DNA of 64,000 nt from Lottia gigantea (lineage: Eukaryota; Mollusca; Gastropoda; Lottiidae). This document shows positions 26,101 through 39,361 of this stretch, in pieces; position 1 is the first letter of the stretch, and each line of letters begins with the position of its first letter. The notes below the pieces were generated by a model, which worked only from the letters and a program-made list of their open reading frames with translations, was not told where the DNA came from and ran no database searches. The stretch is from assembly GCF_000327385.1 (NCBI RefSeq), contig NW_008710347.1, forward strand, positions 836,720-900,719, read 5' to 3'. Both the position numbers and the translations under genes were made by a program.

Positions 26101-29100
26101 CAAAACAAAGACGATTTCTTAGTGATGCCAATACCACATTTGATCCCAGTGTATCTGAATTCGGGTAATGCTAAAATCCATGCAAGTTAACGATACGAAT
26201 CTCCGCAAATGGGAGATAACTGTGCAGATCACAAAATGTATTAATACCAAGCAAATAGTATTGTTCAGATGATCTATAAAGATAATTATGTTGGTACTCC
26301 TTAACTGACTACGTTTTATCGATGACCCTTTCACTATTTATTGTCGTTGAATCCAAGGACACTCTATAGGGTCGTATGGCTAAAAAGCTAGTCTTCAGTT
26401 TTATCTAATAGAATCTATATTTTTGCTATAGGTATAAATGGTACGTTAATCTGGATTACGTCACTTCCGATGGTAAAAATGGAAGCTACATTCTAGATTT
26501 AAATGATGGTAGGTAAATATAAACTTCTTTAGACAATTAAATAGAAATATTGGGAAAAGTATGGAATTCTAACATGAACTTATTCTATGTGTTGCTTTCT
26601 TAATTTTAAAGTTTGTTTCAAAATAACAAGAGCTGCGAAAAAATCCTCACTCCAATTTGTCACATTTCATGGGATTTTGTAAACAGTGTGCGTCTATTCT
26701 TGTTTTTTTATGACTGTGATAAAAAGTAAGATTCTCATATGAATAATTCACTATTTCAGGATCATTTACTGTTGATATTGACATGTCAATCCCAAATAAT
26801 TGGATTAAATTCAACATTGGACAAACTGGATTCTATAGAGTTACCTATTCAGATGAAATATGGAGAAGGTTTGGTTCCAGTCTTACCAATGGTCAGAAAG
26901 GAGTAAGTAGGTTCTAAATACATTTGGATGTACTATGACAAAGTTCATCTCTTGTTGATGTCATAGTTCAGAGTACTTATATGATCAAACGATACATGAT
27001 GTTCTTGGGTGTAACCGGAAATACCAATGAGAGGTTTGGCATATGCATAAGCAGTGTAGCAGTAGCCTTCATTTTAATATAGACTTTTTATGGCAGGGTA
27101 CACTCCATAGTGGAACATCTGACTTCGACCAGATTTGTTGATTTGGCATTCCGTTCGAAGAGTCGACATTTTAACAATACTTGTTTATTAAATCTAATTA
27201 GTGATGTTCGCCTTTCTAGTCTTTACCAATTCGTCCTGTGGATAGATCAGCATTAGTTGATGATGCATTCAGTCTAGCTGCTGGTGGATATTTAAATTAT
27301 GACGTAATGATGGATATGACATTATACCTCGATAAAGAAGATCATTATCTGCCTTGGAAATCAGCTGGAAATGGAATAGACTACATCACTAACATGTTAG
27401 AACATTCTGGTAATTTTGGTCCATGGCGGGTAAGATGCTTTAGTTTATGATGACATGACACAAAATGACATCATCGACAAAATTACAGGGCCATGATGGT
27501 TCTGTGTGATGAATGGTTTGGACTAGGCGAAACGCATAACATTTCAAAACAGTCGCCTAGACATCATCGACAAAATTATTATATGAAGATGTTATTCATA
27601 GGCTCTTGATGGTTCGATAAGATATATGGGTCGACTCAAAAGGATACCATTAAAAAAACACCCAAAAAACCCCAAAACGTCGCTTTGTATGTATATAAAG
27701 ACCTAGTTGTAAAATAATCTTATATCATATTACCTAGCATTGACGGTCTAAATATCTAATTATATGCAACAATATTTTAAAGGACAGACACTTTTATTTC
27801 CATCTTGAATGTTAAGCTCTACGTTGTAATATCTGTTCCTTTCTTTACACAGCGATAAATTGTTCTTTAGGAATATGTATTAAGTAAAGTAAAGCCTGCT
27901 CTAATAGAGATTGGATGGGACGACACAGGGTCACATCTAGAGAAGTAAGTCTAGTGATACTATAGTATTAGGACATTTTTTGTTTTAAGGAAGAAAAATA
28001 TTAACAATTTTGTGGATTAAAGGGAGGTAACTATTCAACATTCACTTAAGTTCTTAATTAACATGAGAAACTATACATGAATGTTTCAATTTCATGTTGA
28101 TTTCACGTTCTTGTCTTAACTGTATGTAAACATGTTTTTTGTTAACTTTAGATTATTACGCGTAGAATTAATTAGTCTAGCATGTTACCATGGTGATGAA
28201 GATTGTTTAAATTTTGCTGGAACGAAATTCCGAGAATGGTTGAGTAAAGGAACCCCGTAAGTAAAATATATAGTTGTCTTCGGTTATGGAAGACATGCTA
28301 GACCTTGTCCATGCCATAGCCCCGCTATGAAAAAGGTAGCCTAGTTGTGTTTGGACTTTGAGCAGCGCCAAGAAAAAACAAGAAAAACACATTGAATGCC
28401 GCAATTTGTCTGAAAATTGGCTGAATTATAGAAAATTTCAATGCCAGTACAATTTATTCATGCACAACTTTGCAGAAATATCATTTGAAAGGTTTTGCAC
28501 ATACTTTTCCGAACTGCTTAACTTGTATAAAGTTACACGAAAATTGATGCCTGTATAACGCACCCTGTCAAGCTATTACGAACTTCGCATGATACTTTGA
28601 TTGCAATTAGCACTGTTCTTACATTTACAAACTTCCGTAACACGGAAATTGTGGCTATTGTAGTCCAGGTATAATTAAGTTAGTTATTGACATTGTGAAG
28701 ATGTAACCCCATATGCCTAATGGACTTACAATAGATTTACTTTTTCAGCGTGAGTCCAAACTTGCGAACTATAGTGTACAGATATGGTATGGCTAAAGTT
28801 GGTACCTCAGATGACTGGGATCAAATCTGGTTGAAATATAAACAAGAAACAGTACCACAAGAACGAGTAAAATTACTCTATGCTTTATCTCAAACTAAAA
28901 TTGTTTGGCTTCTAACAAGGTTTGTTTCATTACAGCGTTTCAATTATATGTGTCCTGTCGCGAGCTTGGTTCTTGCTTGTAATTTTGGTAGATTACAGAC
29001 TCGATGGTGCTGTTTTGATGTTGGCTTCCGATCTGGCTACCTCTTTGTAGAGATGCTAGGTCGGTATGTGTATGAGGATCTCGGAACATTAAGGAAATTG

Positions 29101-30336
29101 GAACTAGACTATCACCATAAATGTCATTGCATTCCACATGGTATATTGCCAATCTTTTAACCTATAATGTAACTAACTATACCACGTTGGTTAGTCCATT
29201 ACAAATTATAACAGTCACAGAAACATGCCAGTTAGAGGGGACAGGTCTTTTTCCAATGGGACCAAAAACCATTTGTTTTTCAATCAGTTAGGTCTTTTAT
29301 CGCAACGCTTCCTGTAGACGTCAAACGGTAACTACCTTTACCGGAGACATAAAAATTAATAAACGATATATGTATCGAATGTCATTAATTTTTTGATATT
29401 TGAAATTTGCCAAGAAGGCAGTCATTACTGCTCTACCATTGTAATCTACGTTTTCATAGAAAGAAGCAAGAAATACAATATTCCCAAAATAAGTGTAAAT
29501 TTTTATTGAATTACAGATATTTAGAATATGCTAACAACGAAGACAAAGTTCGATCACAAGATTTCTTCACAGTGGTAAACTATATCAGTAGAAATTCAAT
29601 AGGGAAAGATATCACTTGGAATTGGGTTCGTGAAAACTGGCAAAAACTCGTGGATAGGTAAGATTTTCCACATCTACAACCTCGAAAAAGTTTTAATTTT
29701 GTCTGGTTTACAGATACAAATGTAATTTTACTAGCACAAACACAAATGGCGATGGACAGATCTTACACACTTTTCTGGTCATTATATTATAGATTTTAAC
29801 AGCCTTAATAATAATATATTTCAGATTTACATTGTATTCTCGTTCACTGGGTAGACTGGTACCAAACATAGTCAGTAGTTTTAATTCCGATTTCAGACTT
29901 AAAGAGGCAAGTTCCTTCTCTTTTTCTGTTATATTTTTTATGTAATCTTTGGTCGTAAGAATGGTCAGTGAAAGAGCATTAAGATACACGAGATAATGTC
30001 TCTGTATCGTGAAAATCTAGATAAGAATCATTTCGACTAAACGTTTTGGTGTATCCGTCATAATCCCATTCCGCTAACCATGTTTTAACACCATTGTGTC
30101 TACATCTAAACAGAATCTCCTCTTCTAGAATATCTGATCATTTATTAACATTATACATAATAGTGTATAGTATATAATTATCTATATTTTAGGTGGAAGC
30201 ATTCTTTAAACTATATCCTGACGCTGGGTCTGGTGCTAGGGGTAGAAAACAAGCATTAGAGTCTATTCAAGTTAATGTTAATTGGATGAACAAATACAAC
30301 TCTGTCATTATACAATGGTTAAAAGACAATGCATAA
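17176..30336 (+). CDS. M1 family aminopeptidase N-like, type II membrane zinc peptidase
   Basis: Nineteen exons join in frame to 954 residues: 17176-17780, 20855-20993, 21714-21848, 22285-22405, 22873-23027, 23413-23526, 24787-24921, 25169-25234, 25616-25681, 25983-26164, 26432-26508, 26760-26902, 27220-27429, 27871-27944, 28152-28256, 28749-28919, 29517-29657, 29825-29906, 30193-30336. A 14-residue basic cytoplasmic tail is followed by a membrane anchor (about 15-37), a Ser/Thr-rich stalk, the N-terminal beta domain ([16 protein letters not shown]), then zinc ligands H380 and H384 (HEVAH, E381 catalytic) and E403 (LNEGFAS), transition-state Tyr Y466 (ISYQK), and a helical ERAP1-like C-terminal domain. 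It should trim N-terminal residues from extracellular peptides. The exopeptidase motif reads GAMEH (344-348), not GAMEN. The intron after 29906 has a GC donor (AG|GCAAGT); the others are GT-AG. Length is normal for the family. Orthology to APN versus glutamyl aminopeptidase is not resolved. Confidence 0.96.
17878..18155. mobile_element. Palindromic MITE family P, copy in aminopeptidase intron 1
   Basis: Best-preserved left terminus: CATCTTCACAATGTCAAACT at 17878, then CCTTGACTGCAATAGCCACC. The right arm runs to about 18155 (ACAAGAAAGGTGGCTATTGT) and lacks the outermost ~30 bp. A long open frame here is repeat-derived. Confidence 0.85.
18934..19415. mobile_element. Possible MITE with GGGCCGTATGC / GGGTTGTATAC ends
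   Basis: The left end GGGCCGTATGC and the inverse of the right end (GGGTTGTATAC) match at 8 of 11 positions, and both are followed inward by AAAC/TTTGACTAAAG-like blocks in opposite orientation. No clear target duplication. It lies within aminopeptidase intron 1. Confidence 0.4.
20582..20817. mobile_element. Palindromic MITE family P, copy next to aminopeptidase exon 2
   Basis: Left end CATCTATACAATGTCAAGCT; right end ...CGTAATAGCTTGGTAAGATG. Both arms carry the family blocks (CCTTGACTGCAATAACCAC, TTCGCTACTGTACAATCCAA). It ends 37 bp before the exon 2 boundary at 20855, so it probably supplies sequence around the branch point. Confidence 0.85.
24060..24330. repeat. Dispersed repeat C, copy 1 (aminopeptidase intron 6)
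   Basis: The left half (ACGTTTCATATACGTTTT, CAATTTTATTTGACCACTGA) matches 57484-57556 in the same orientation. The right half (TCCGTGCAATGCTTCGAATT ... AGTACTCCGAAGACTT) matches the sequence near 57640-57720 in the opposite orientation. The family is therefore palindromic or has an invertible internal part. Confidence 0.65.
24345..24745 (+). repeat. Pyrimidine-rich 29-bp minisatellite in aminopeptidase intron 6
   Basis: A run of about 400 bases almost free of purines on the coding strand, built of imperfect 29-bp units of the form CTCTTTTGTCCTGTCTCTTC plus GTCCACC; the unit GTCCACCC recurs at 24433 and 24462. Units degrade to the right into a CTCTATTGTCCTGTCTCTTT/ACCATA form. It ends about 40 bp before the exon 7 boundary. 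The 74-120 codon frames across it on both strands are repeat artefacts. Confidence 0.9.
28561..28703. mobile_element. Palindromic MITE family P, internally deleted copy in aminopeptidase intron 15
   Basis: Left arm CTGTCAAGCTATTACGAACT, then ACTTTGATTGCAATTAGCAC, then directly the right arm ACATTTACAAACTTCCGTAA ... GACATTGTGAAGATG. The centre is missing. The right end lies 45 bp before exon 16 (28749). Confidence 0.8.
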
Positions 30337-31030
30337 TTATTTTTCTATGCTGACTGTCCACGAACAAAGGAATGAAATCGGATTAATTGTGATTATTTGC
30401 CCAATTGCTATTTCGCAAATTGCTTCTAGCTTATCTGGGATAGTTCAGATGCATGCTGCCGGGGCTTTTAATTGTACATGCTCTAATAGTCAGGTCAATG
30501 CGATTTTGTATTTTCGGTACTCGTTGCTTATATTTTCTATTAAAATATTCATAAAAGCAATTTTGTTCCCCTTAAATGCAGCTAGAAAATGCCTTAAAAG
30601 TAAAAGAAAAATAACGATAGATCAAAAATAGATAGCTTTATCAAGTATTCAGAATAAAAAAAATGGCTTGAACGTTTCTTTTTCTAATGAATAAATTTGC
30701 TCAGAAATGGCCCATCTTCTACCAATGTTGTATCAAAGCAAATGGGGACAGTGTAACTGTTTTAAAAGCAAAACTCAATGTGCGTAGATATTTAAAAAAA
30801 AAAAATATTATAATTATTAGAGTGTTGTATTAATTGTTAACTAATATCGTTGTCTATTTATCTTACTTCTTCAGGGATGATTTTATGTGTTGTTCCATTA
30901 TATTGTATATATACACGATTGTTTCAATTGTTTCTTCATATTATTGTATTATATGACAAGGATTTCGGAACTAGTTTGTGTCTGAATAACCCTTACAAGA
31001 TGTAATTCATTTTCTAATAGATAGATCTTT

Positions 31031-31036
31031 AATAAA
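31031..31036 (+). terminator. Polyadenylation signal AATAAA, aminopeptidase gene
   Basis: AATAAA followed by T/TG-rich sequence (GTTTCTGTTTTTGTCC), about 700 bp after the stop. An earlier AATAAA at 30653-30658 inside an A-rich run is an alternative. Confidence 0.45.
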
Positions 31037-34000
31037 AATGTTTAATAGTTTCTGTTTTTGTCCACGATTCGCATTATGTTCCCAAAGCCGTAGTTCCTAA
31101 CAAGGGGTACCTAGGAAGCTTCTGGGGTACTGCACTGGAAGTGTTTTGTATCCTAACCTTATCTAGTGCTATAGTTCCCAATATAGTATATCCTTATGAG
31201 AATTCTGAGAAGAGTTTCGGCAAGGAACTGAATATCCAAAGAAATGACGAAATGTCACACTTTGGCGATTATTTGGAGCAGTGTTTCTTATTTATAGATT
31301 GTCTTTGGCTCTAAACAACTTCCACTAGACACAACTGTAGAGTTCTAGAGTCTAGAATAATAATAATAATAACTTTATTTTGGCAACGAGTCATAATGTT
31401 TACGCATGATATGTGGAATTGCAATTTGGAACTCTAATGTTGACCGGAGCATGGGTGCAATCAGTTTTGGTTTCTTAAATTTCGCATAACTGAACAAGAA
31501 TCGGGTGTTAAAGAATAAAATGCTTAAAGAATAGAGTCTTTTTCATTTTTTCATGAACATCTTTATACTATAGAATTAAAAGAAGAAATACGAGCATAGT
31601 TCAATCAAGATTTAAGACAAGTCACAATATACAATAATAATACAAGGAATATAGATATAAGTATTATTATTATTAATCAGATCATTCTACTTACATACAC
31701 TCAGATCAAGATGAAAAAATAACATGTCATAAACCCAATTCTTTAGCTAACCAATACTATAGATCAGATCAGATTTCAATTAAAAACCACTTTCAAAGGC
31801 TGTCAGACCTTGTTGACATGTACGGCGTTTTATTTCTCACACGAATTCACCGTCGTTGCCAAAGCAAGAAAGGATTTTGTGTTGGCGTGCATGGTAGTGC
31901 TACTGAAATGTTCTTACGATTAGATCAATATCTCGAGATAAATACAATTCAGCCTTTCATACTGTCTGTATCACTTTACATGTTGGTCAACATATCAAGA
32001 TAGTTTAATACTTTAGTCGTATTCAATTTGCCGTGTATTGAAATAAATGAATTAAACTTTATGATATTGTCCCGGATTATCAACTCAAGGTGCAATGGAG
32101 ACTTTAAGTGCTTGACAAGATTGTGCATGGTGTGTGTGGTCTACAATAGACGATATCATTTCTAGACTAGAGATTTAGGTGCATATTACACACAGAAATG
32201 CCAAATATTCAGTTGTATATATTAAATATTTCAATTGATATGAATATATAAAAATTGTTGATAATATCATACCACATTTAAAATAACATGTTCATAATCA
32301 AAGGCTCGACAAGCCAGATTTAAAAATTTTACACAGATCTGTAGAGGGTGGGGTTGGGTTCCATCATCCCAAAATTAAAAGACAACAATATAAAATATAT
32401 ATCAAAAATAATTATATAAATTTCTTTTGATCAGGTTGCATATTCAGAAATATTATTTCAATTTTTCATTATTCTAATTAATGATATAATATTTAAAATA
32501 ATAATTCTGTACCAAGAGTTCTATGCTCTGAAAAATGTTTTAAATTAGAAAAGGAATAACAAAACATACTTTGTAAATCGACATGCATTTATGTACACGC
32601 ATTTTGTGAGAAACACCTATACCTTTGAAATGTGGTGGAAAAAATAAAATTTGACTTTAGAGTGTGACTTTTTTTCGATTTCCTAGTCGAGTGTTATAGC
32701 TTTTAAATCCAAACAATGCATTCATTTATGACAATGGAATTAATGTTTCTGTGAAAAATTCACGAAGCTATACTAATTTTAAACAATCAATTTTTTTTAA
32801 TGCATTTTGATACAGGCTTTAAATTGTAATATTATAACGTGCGTTTTAAATACTTCCACTGATGGTTTTATATATTTAATAGTGACAATAGTTGAACCAG
32901 AAGAGAGAAGAGGAGGTGATCCTGAGAAGACCATTGTAAAAGGAAATGACCAAGCATCAGCTGTTTAATTAGGTTTATGAAAAACTTGTTATGTAGTTAA
33001 AAGTATTTTTTTTTGTGTCCATTGATAGTACCAAGAAAAACTAAATAGTGTACTATATGACCCAGGAGAAAAAGAGACGTGATGTCTATAAGAAGGCAGT
33101 GCCAAAACTGACAAGGTTCGTCTTAATACAATATTACAATACCAAACAGTTGGTAAAAGTTTATCTTTAATAAAAGTCTATTCATCATTTTATCGATTAC
33201 TATTCAAATTCTAAAGAACTCGACAAGCTTAAATTACATTATGACGACCAATTAGAGCCCTGGGTACACATCAGGGGTGACGATTGCACTGATTCTACCC
33301 TGTCGAGTGAAAAGAAGAAGTATTCAATCGTTTTGCTCCTTTCTGACGAAATAATGTTAAGTTACGACAGGCGTATGTCTATTGGTTAAAAGTTGAAGAA
33401 GGATCAATAGAAATGAATAGAAGGGTGAGATAGACAGGTACGACAAGTGTTGTGATATGATGAAAACTCAATTCTCTGTGGTTTAAACACGATTTACTTC
33501 TCAACACCATTAGATCTACAGTCTAATCCAGTACATTACATTGTTCTCTACATAATACAACGTCTCATATTACTAACCGCTGTTTAATAAGAGCCATTTG
33601 TAAAAAGGGTGATATCAGATTTTAGAAGAAGGGTACTTGTAAGAATACAAAAGATTATGAGGAATCAGTTATCAGTTAGAAAAACTAAAACTAAACTAAT
33701 ATCAATTGATATAAACTCAAATATACCCAATTTTGTGTTATGACACGAGGGGTGTTTGAGGGCATTTTCAATTGAGAACAGATATATCATCACACAAAGA
33801 TTTTGTTATTGGATATTTGTAACATCCAGGCACTACTTGCATGATTCAACTATTTTACTTGGACGATACAGGTTCTGTTGAATGTTTTATGTGAAGTAAC
33901 ATATCTTTGTTAAATCTTATAGTGTGCTCCGAAAACCGATAAAAATGGTTACCTATTTACTTCCATGCATTATATATCCGTTTTTAATCATAAACAGTTT

Positions 34001-35733
34001 TCTGCGTGAAATGGAAACCAGTACTTTTCAGATGTTGGATGGCGTTGGCGATCCAAAAATGTGAAGCACACACTGTCTAACCTATTAATAATAATCTTAT
34101 TGAATAAACATGGTATGATGCCATGGTATAAGTTCAGTTCTGTACATTATTTTAACGATCATAATTTTCAAAACGTTTTTCAATATTTTCATTGTAGAAA
34201 CTATATAAAATATAATTCTGAAGTGTAGACATAATTTTATAACATTTCAACTGAATATTTTGTTTGATTATGCAATTGGTGAAATTCCATAATTATACAT
34301 CAACATAATTACCGTATAAGTCGAGAGTTGAACTGTTTAAATTAGGGATAAGTGGGCAGAGAAATCGAGAAATCAAGATTGAAGTGGAAAGTAAAGATTG
34401 CTTCAATATAATGAAGTGTTATCTATATAGTAATTAACTAGTAATTAATAACACTGATACGTGGAAGAATAAAAGACCTTGGTTATTTATTTTATAGAGA
34501 GGAAATTATCAGCATCTTAAGATGAACGCTTGGAATGTTATGGGAGAAACAAAGCAGAGAATAAGCTGTTTATTTTGTGTTAATTCTGTCCGAATGGTCA
34601 TGCTGAAACATGTTTTTATAGCCTTCTCATCCAGATTTAGTCAAATAATTCACCGTCATTTCATTTGCCTTTATCAGCTAGTTTAACGTTCACTTCGTTC
34701 AACAAAAATCTAAAAACCGGATATAAGCATCTGATGAGTTCCTGTGCTAGGCTTGAGTAATCAGTGAGCAATATTGTTCTCGGTTGAGTGCTGTTTTATA
34801 ACACAGGACAGCCCACGTTTTTGTAGAACCTTTTCTTGTTCTTTGGGTTTCTCATAAGACGTGTGCAATTGAGTTTTATAGTTTCAATACCAGTACAAAT
34901 CTTTGATGATAATTTGCAGCATAAATATTACCTTGAACGAATTGACCGTCGCACATCATTTTTTTTTATCCTTCGGTGTGCATCCTAAATAATAATATTT
35001 CAGTCAAAAATCAGGCGTTCGATGTAAATATATTGAAACGAATGGAATTTTAAGTACTACTTTTCTACACCAAACGTTGTCGCTGTCATCATATAGATAT
35101 TTTCTCATAAATTTCAAACTGCAAATTTAACGTTGTAAAGGTGGTAAATTGTCTCCTCAAATCGGACCACAGACCAACATAATGGTTCTATTAGTTTCAG
35201 CTATAAGAATAAGTAGTTGAATTTTTATATTTAAATCCAATTCATTGAGACGAAGGTTGTCCAGACTGACCAGTCCATAACAATATTTAGGTAACATTGA
35301 CACAAGTTTTAACTTTCAAAACAAGAAAAGTACATACAGATATGTGTGATTTCCGTTGTTAAACAGTTAAAAACACGAAATTAGTTAGACTTTAGAGAAT
35401 CCTGGCTAGCTTAAACGTGGTCTTGATCGTCTTCACCATCGGAAACTAACAAGTCTTAACCAAACCTTAAATTACATAAGAACAAGAGATATTGATAAGT
35501 CAATGTAGTTACGAATTTGTAATATTTAACTTCCTGTGGTGGTGATGGGAGTGGGGCAAAGTATGCATGAAGGTGAATACTTAGTTCTGATTGAGCATTT
35601 CATACAATGAACATGTACTATTGCTGCCATTTTCATTTGGCTGTCGTCATCATCAAGGAATGTCTTCCATGAATTCGTCTAAGACTCAGCTGATCAGAAT
35701 GTTAAAAAAAAATCAGAGGAATTTATTTTTTAG

Positions 35734-35855
35734 GGACAACTCGTGACGGTCGCGTTGAGGAGCTTTGTAGAGAATTGACACCTTTTAAACAGTTGATTGA
35801 AAGAACAATTAAAAGAGAAAGACGATTTGTTGATCGAATCGATTCCGTCAACTGA
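35734..35855 (+). other. Possible orphan exon (charged, helical)
   Basis: After a T-rich tract ending in TTTTTTAG, a frame opens that reads TTRDGRVEELCRELTPFKQL and then a very basic Arg/Lys/Glu run (KRERRFVDRIDSVN) to a TGA. Its composition looks like real protein rather than translated AT-rich spacer and it is locally richer in G+C. No partner exon with a matching donor is evident upstream and I recognise no family. It could be a terminal exon, a pseudogene piece or chance. Confidence 0.2.
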
Positions 35856-38800
35856 AATTTTCTTTAAGATCAACTGTCACATGTAAATGTATGCTAAGAA
35901 TGAAGAACGCGTGCAGATCATTATTAAAATAGACGTCAACACAACATCGGAATGTTCTTTATCAATAAACAAATACTGAAAAACCATGAGAACAAAAGTC
36001 ACTTTGCAGAAAACAGTGTAAAATACGATTCAGCGTGTATTACCAAGACGGATTTTCTTTTCAGAATTTTTAGTCTTAAACAATGCGATAAAGTGAAAGG
36101 TATTTTGCCTTTCATGGGTTAATTAATATCAAACTGATATACATACTTCCATACGCCCCATACTCGACAAAATCTCGGAGCTCCTCTGTTGCATTCTGAG
36201 TAACAGTTTATTTAACCAATTAATGATGCAACAAATCTAGAGCAGAAGCTCTTAAATTGGTTATCATAAGGTACAATGCGTTTACTTCAATTAATATTAA
36301 ATAAATTGTCGATGTTTGGTAACTTTCGGGAGAAGGACCATTACAGTATAGTCATTTATTGAAACCCTGGGATGTCCTGAACTTTGCTTTAGAGGTAACG
36401 TTTTAGGAAAATTTTCGCAAAATTTACCTCCTGGGATATCCTTTGCTTTGATTTGAGAATTCTTTTATCAAAATTTGTATTGTTGCCGTCACTGAATTTT
36501 TCAGAATTTGTGTTTTTCTTTCTGACGAACAGCTCCTTCAGTATTACATTTACATTTAACTCTGACACCGTTACAAACATAACATCACCAAAATAATTGT
36601 ATCAAGAAAATGAAAAAAGAGCGAGAATGATCGGAATAGTTGGGGATTTTTCTCACGGTTCTATAAAGCCTTGTTAAACGTAGGTAAACGTAGATGTAAT
36701 ATTATCTCGGGGTGTCGACACGTTCTGTATTATAATATATTGAATAGAAATATACATTGCCAACGCCGTATCATCTTAATGGTATATTTAAACAATATGT
36801 TTATCGTATTGTCTCACTAGAACATACCATAGCTCTTTACCAAGATTACCAAATAACCCAACATGGTGGGAAAAAGGCAAACGTCAGATTTAGCGTGCCT
36901 CAAGTTCGTTTTTTCTCAGAACATTCCAGTTCTAACAAACATTTCATAATGTCGACTACATTTATTTAAACCTCTTTGAAACACCGGTTTTAAATGGGAT
37001 AAACAAAGTCGAATTGAAGAAAAGTGAGTTTTAACATGCTCCATGATGTAGCTAATCTCTAATTGAGATATTTCTCTCAGAATATGTCAAGTATACATAT
37101 GTGATAATGTATCGTCAAGTTATGACGGGCGGGCAAACTCAAAATCCTTTACTGTCTGTCAAGGAATTGAACAGTAAACAAAGAATAAGATTGAGAAATG
37201 TTGAATGTGAATGAAACCTGATTCAATATTAGTAATGTAAACTAAAGTTGTCAAGCTAAAAGTTGTGTTGATAAAAGCTCTAGGTTCATGTTGACCATGT
37301 GAACAGGTTGAACACACAACACTACAATAATGCGATTTAGGAAGAGCAGTCTTTAGTAAGCAGATTAACATTAATAAAACATTCCATTTGACTAGGAAAT
37401 CTAGATCGACTTTTAGACAACACTTCTAATGGCCACAGAAACATTCCAATCAACAATTGTAAATCATGTCACTGTATTCTTGACACCCTACGGACAAACC
37501 AATATGTGGGCGGAAATTTCCTTAACCGCTTACACAAATTTAATTTTGCGATGTTCCGTTAAACTCATATTTGATTAGCTTCAACTGAACTGAGCGAGTC
37601 CGTTACAAGTCGTCTTCATATGACAGAATCAATTTTATGAGTACACAAACTGATATTGAAGTTTAGAAGGAGTCAACATTTGAAATTTTCTATCAAAGCC
37701 TCACTTGTCTATTTCATCTGACAGGTACTTCTTTACTGCGCATGTCAACGAAACGTTGTATACATAGGTAACCAAATGTCACATGTCACAATATTGAAAA
37801 ATTGGTGGCAGATTCAAGATTTTGTTGAATATTAAAATCTTTTATAGATTTTTCTTTCTATTTTTAATAGGTAAGTTTTTAATTTTACATTATATCTTTA
37901 TGAATTATCATTTTGTAACTGTAGCGTTCATAAGTTATTGCAATCATTAAAAAAAACATTAGTTATTTACTCTCTGAAATGGAAGAAATTAAATGTCCCT
38001 TTATGAATTATTTTGAATAAAAAACACAATCTTAGTTTCAAATATTCAAACGAATATTATGTCAAAATATGGAGAAATGAATTACTGCGTTTACGTATGG
38101 GGTATATTTTTGAAAGAATATTTATTATATTTGCCTTGATTTTCAATTATCAGAAAGTCTTATATTATATTCTAAAAATGGATTTGAGTAATGTAAAATA
38201 TATTAAGTGATCACATGCAGTTGGCGTATTAAACTTCAGTTTCAGTTATCATGATTACAGTCGTAATACTTGTACTTCAAAGCCTATATAATGCTATTAT
38301 TTCCATATTGTTTCCATTTACCATTAAAAGTAATTTTTAAGCGACATTTAGGAAAAAATATAATGTTAATAGATGAAATGGAGTTAGCAATAAAAAAAAT
38401 AGTTTCTTATTGTAATGCAATATTGTAATATAATTACCTTGATAAAATAATTTACATACATGATATAATAGCGACTATAGTAATTTTCTCATTTTGATGC
38501 TGATGCTAACTGACAGATAAACTGTGCTAAATCAATCAAGGCTGATTTACCAAAATTTGACCCAAAACTAACGTAAGAAATGACTACATGTATTATTTAA
38601 GTGCACTTTTAGTCCACCAATTCAATCAGGCAAAAATCTCGCCTAATTTGTTGATATTTGGTTAAATAACACATTTTACAGGTGTTTCATATCAACAAAA
38701 TTTCATATAACCGTCAAAAATTTGAATACCAAATTAAAGTAAATAACAGTTTTATAATATATTATCATTTATAAGATAGTTAACAGTATTAGTAATTCCT

Positions 38801-39361
38801 TTCCGATATTATAATTGGTCATATTTTTTTTCAAATTTAATTAATTTTCAGCAGTCAATACAAGCAAAATAAAGTGGACAATACGTATATTGCAATTACA
38901 AAAATATCATAAAACATAGTCATCATAAAAATTAATTGGGCTAGAATTTTATGAGTAAGAATATTGCATTAATGTTGTGTAACGATCCTTCGAAATTTTC
39001 TGTAATTTCGTGCATAAATTGATTAAACTTCATGAAATTTACTGTCATGTCAATAATATCTATTCAAATATGGCTAAATAAATTCAGAAAATAAAATGAT
39101 ATTGGATTTCGGAAAAGGGAGGGTTTGATTCTCCCAAATGTATATATAGGTCGGGGATAGAAAAAATTCTTCATTAAGGAACTGAAATAAGGAGGCCTAA
39201 TCTGGAATTGTTGGGTATTTTTCTTCTGTTCTGATCTGAAATTAGATAAAATAATAACTCATCAGTGGACGAGAGGTTAGATTCTTATACACTAATGGGC
39301 TTTAGTTGCTATGAACATGGTTGTCAATTGCTGTTTTTTCCTTGTAATGGGCATGGACTAT

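Noticed and set aside
27467-27590. Direct repeat of ACATCATCGACAAAATTA with an inverted CTAGGCGA/TCGCCTAG pair in an intron
   Set aside because: Short arms and no terminal signature; may be a tiny hairpin of no special meaning.
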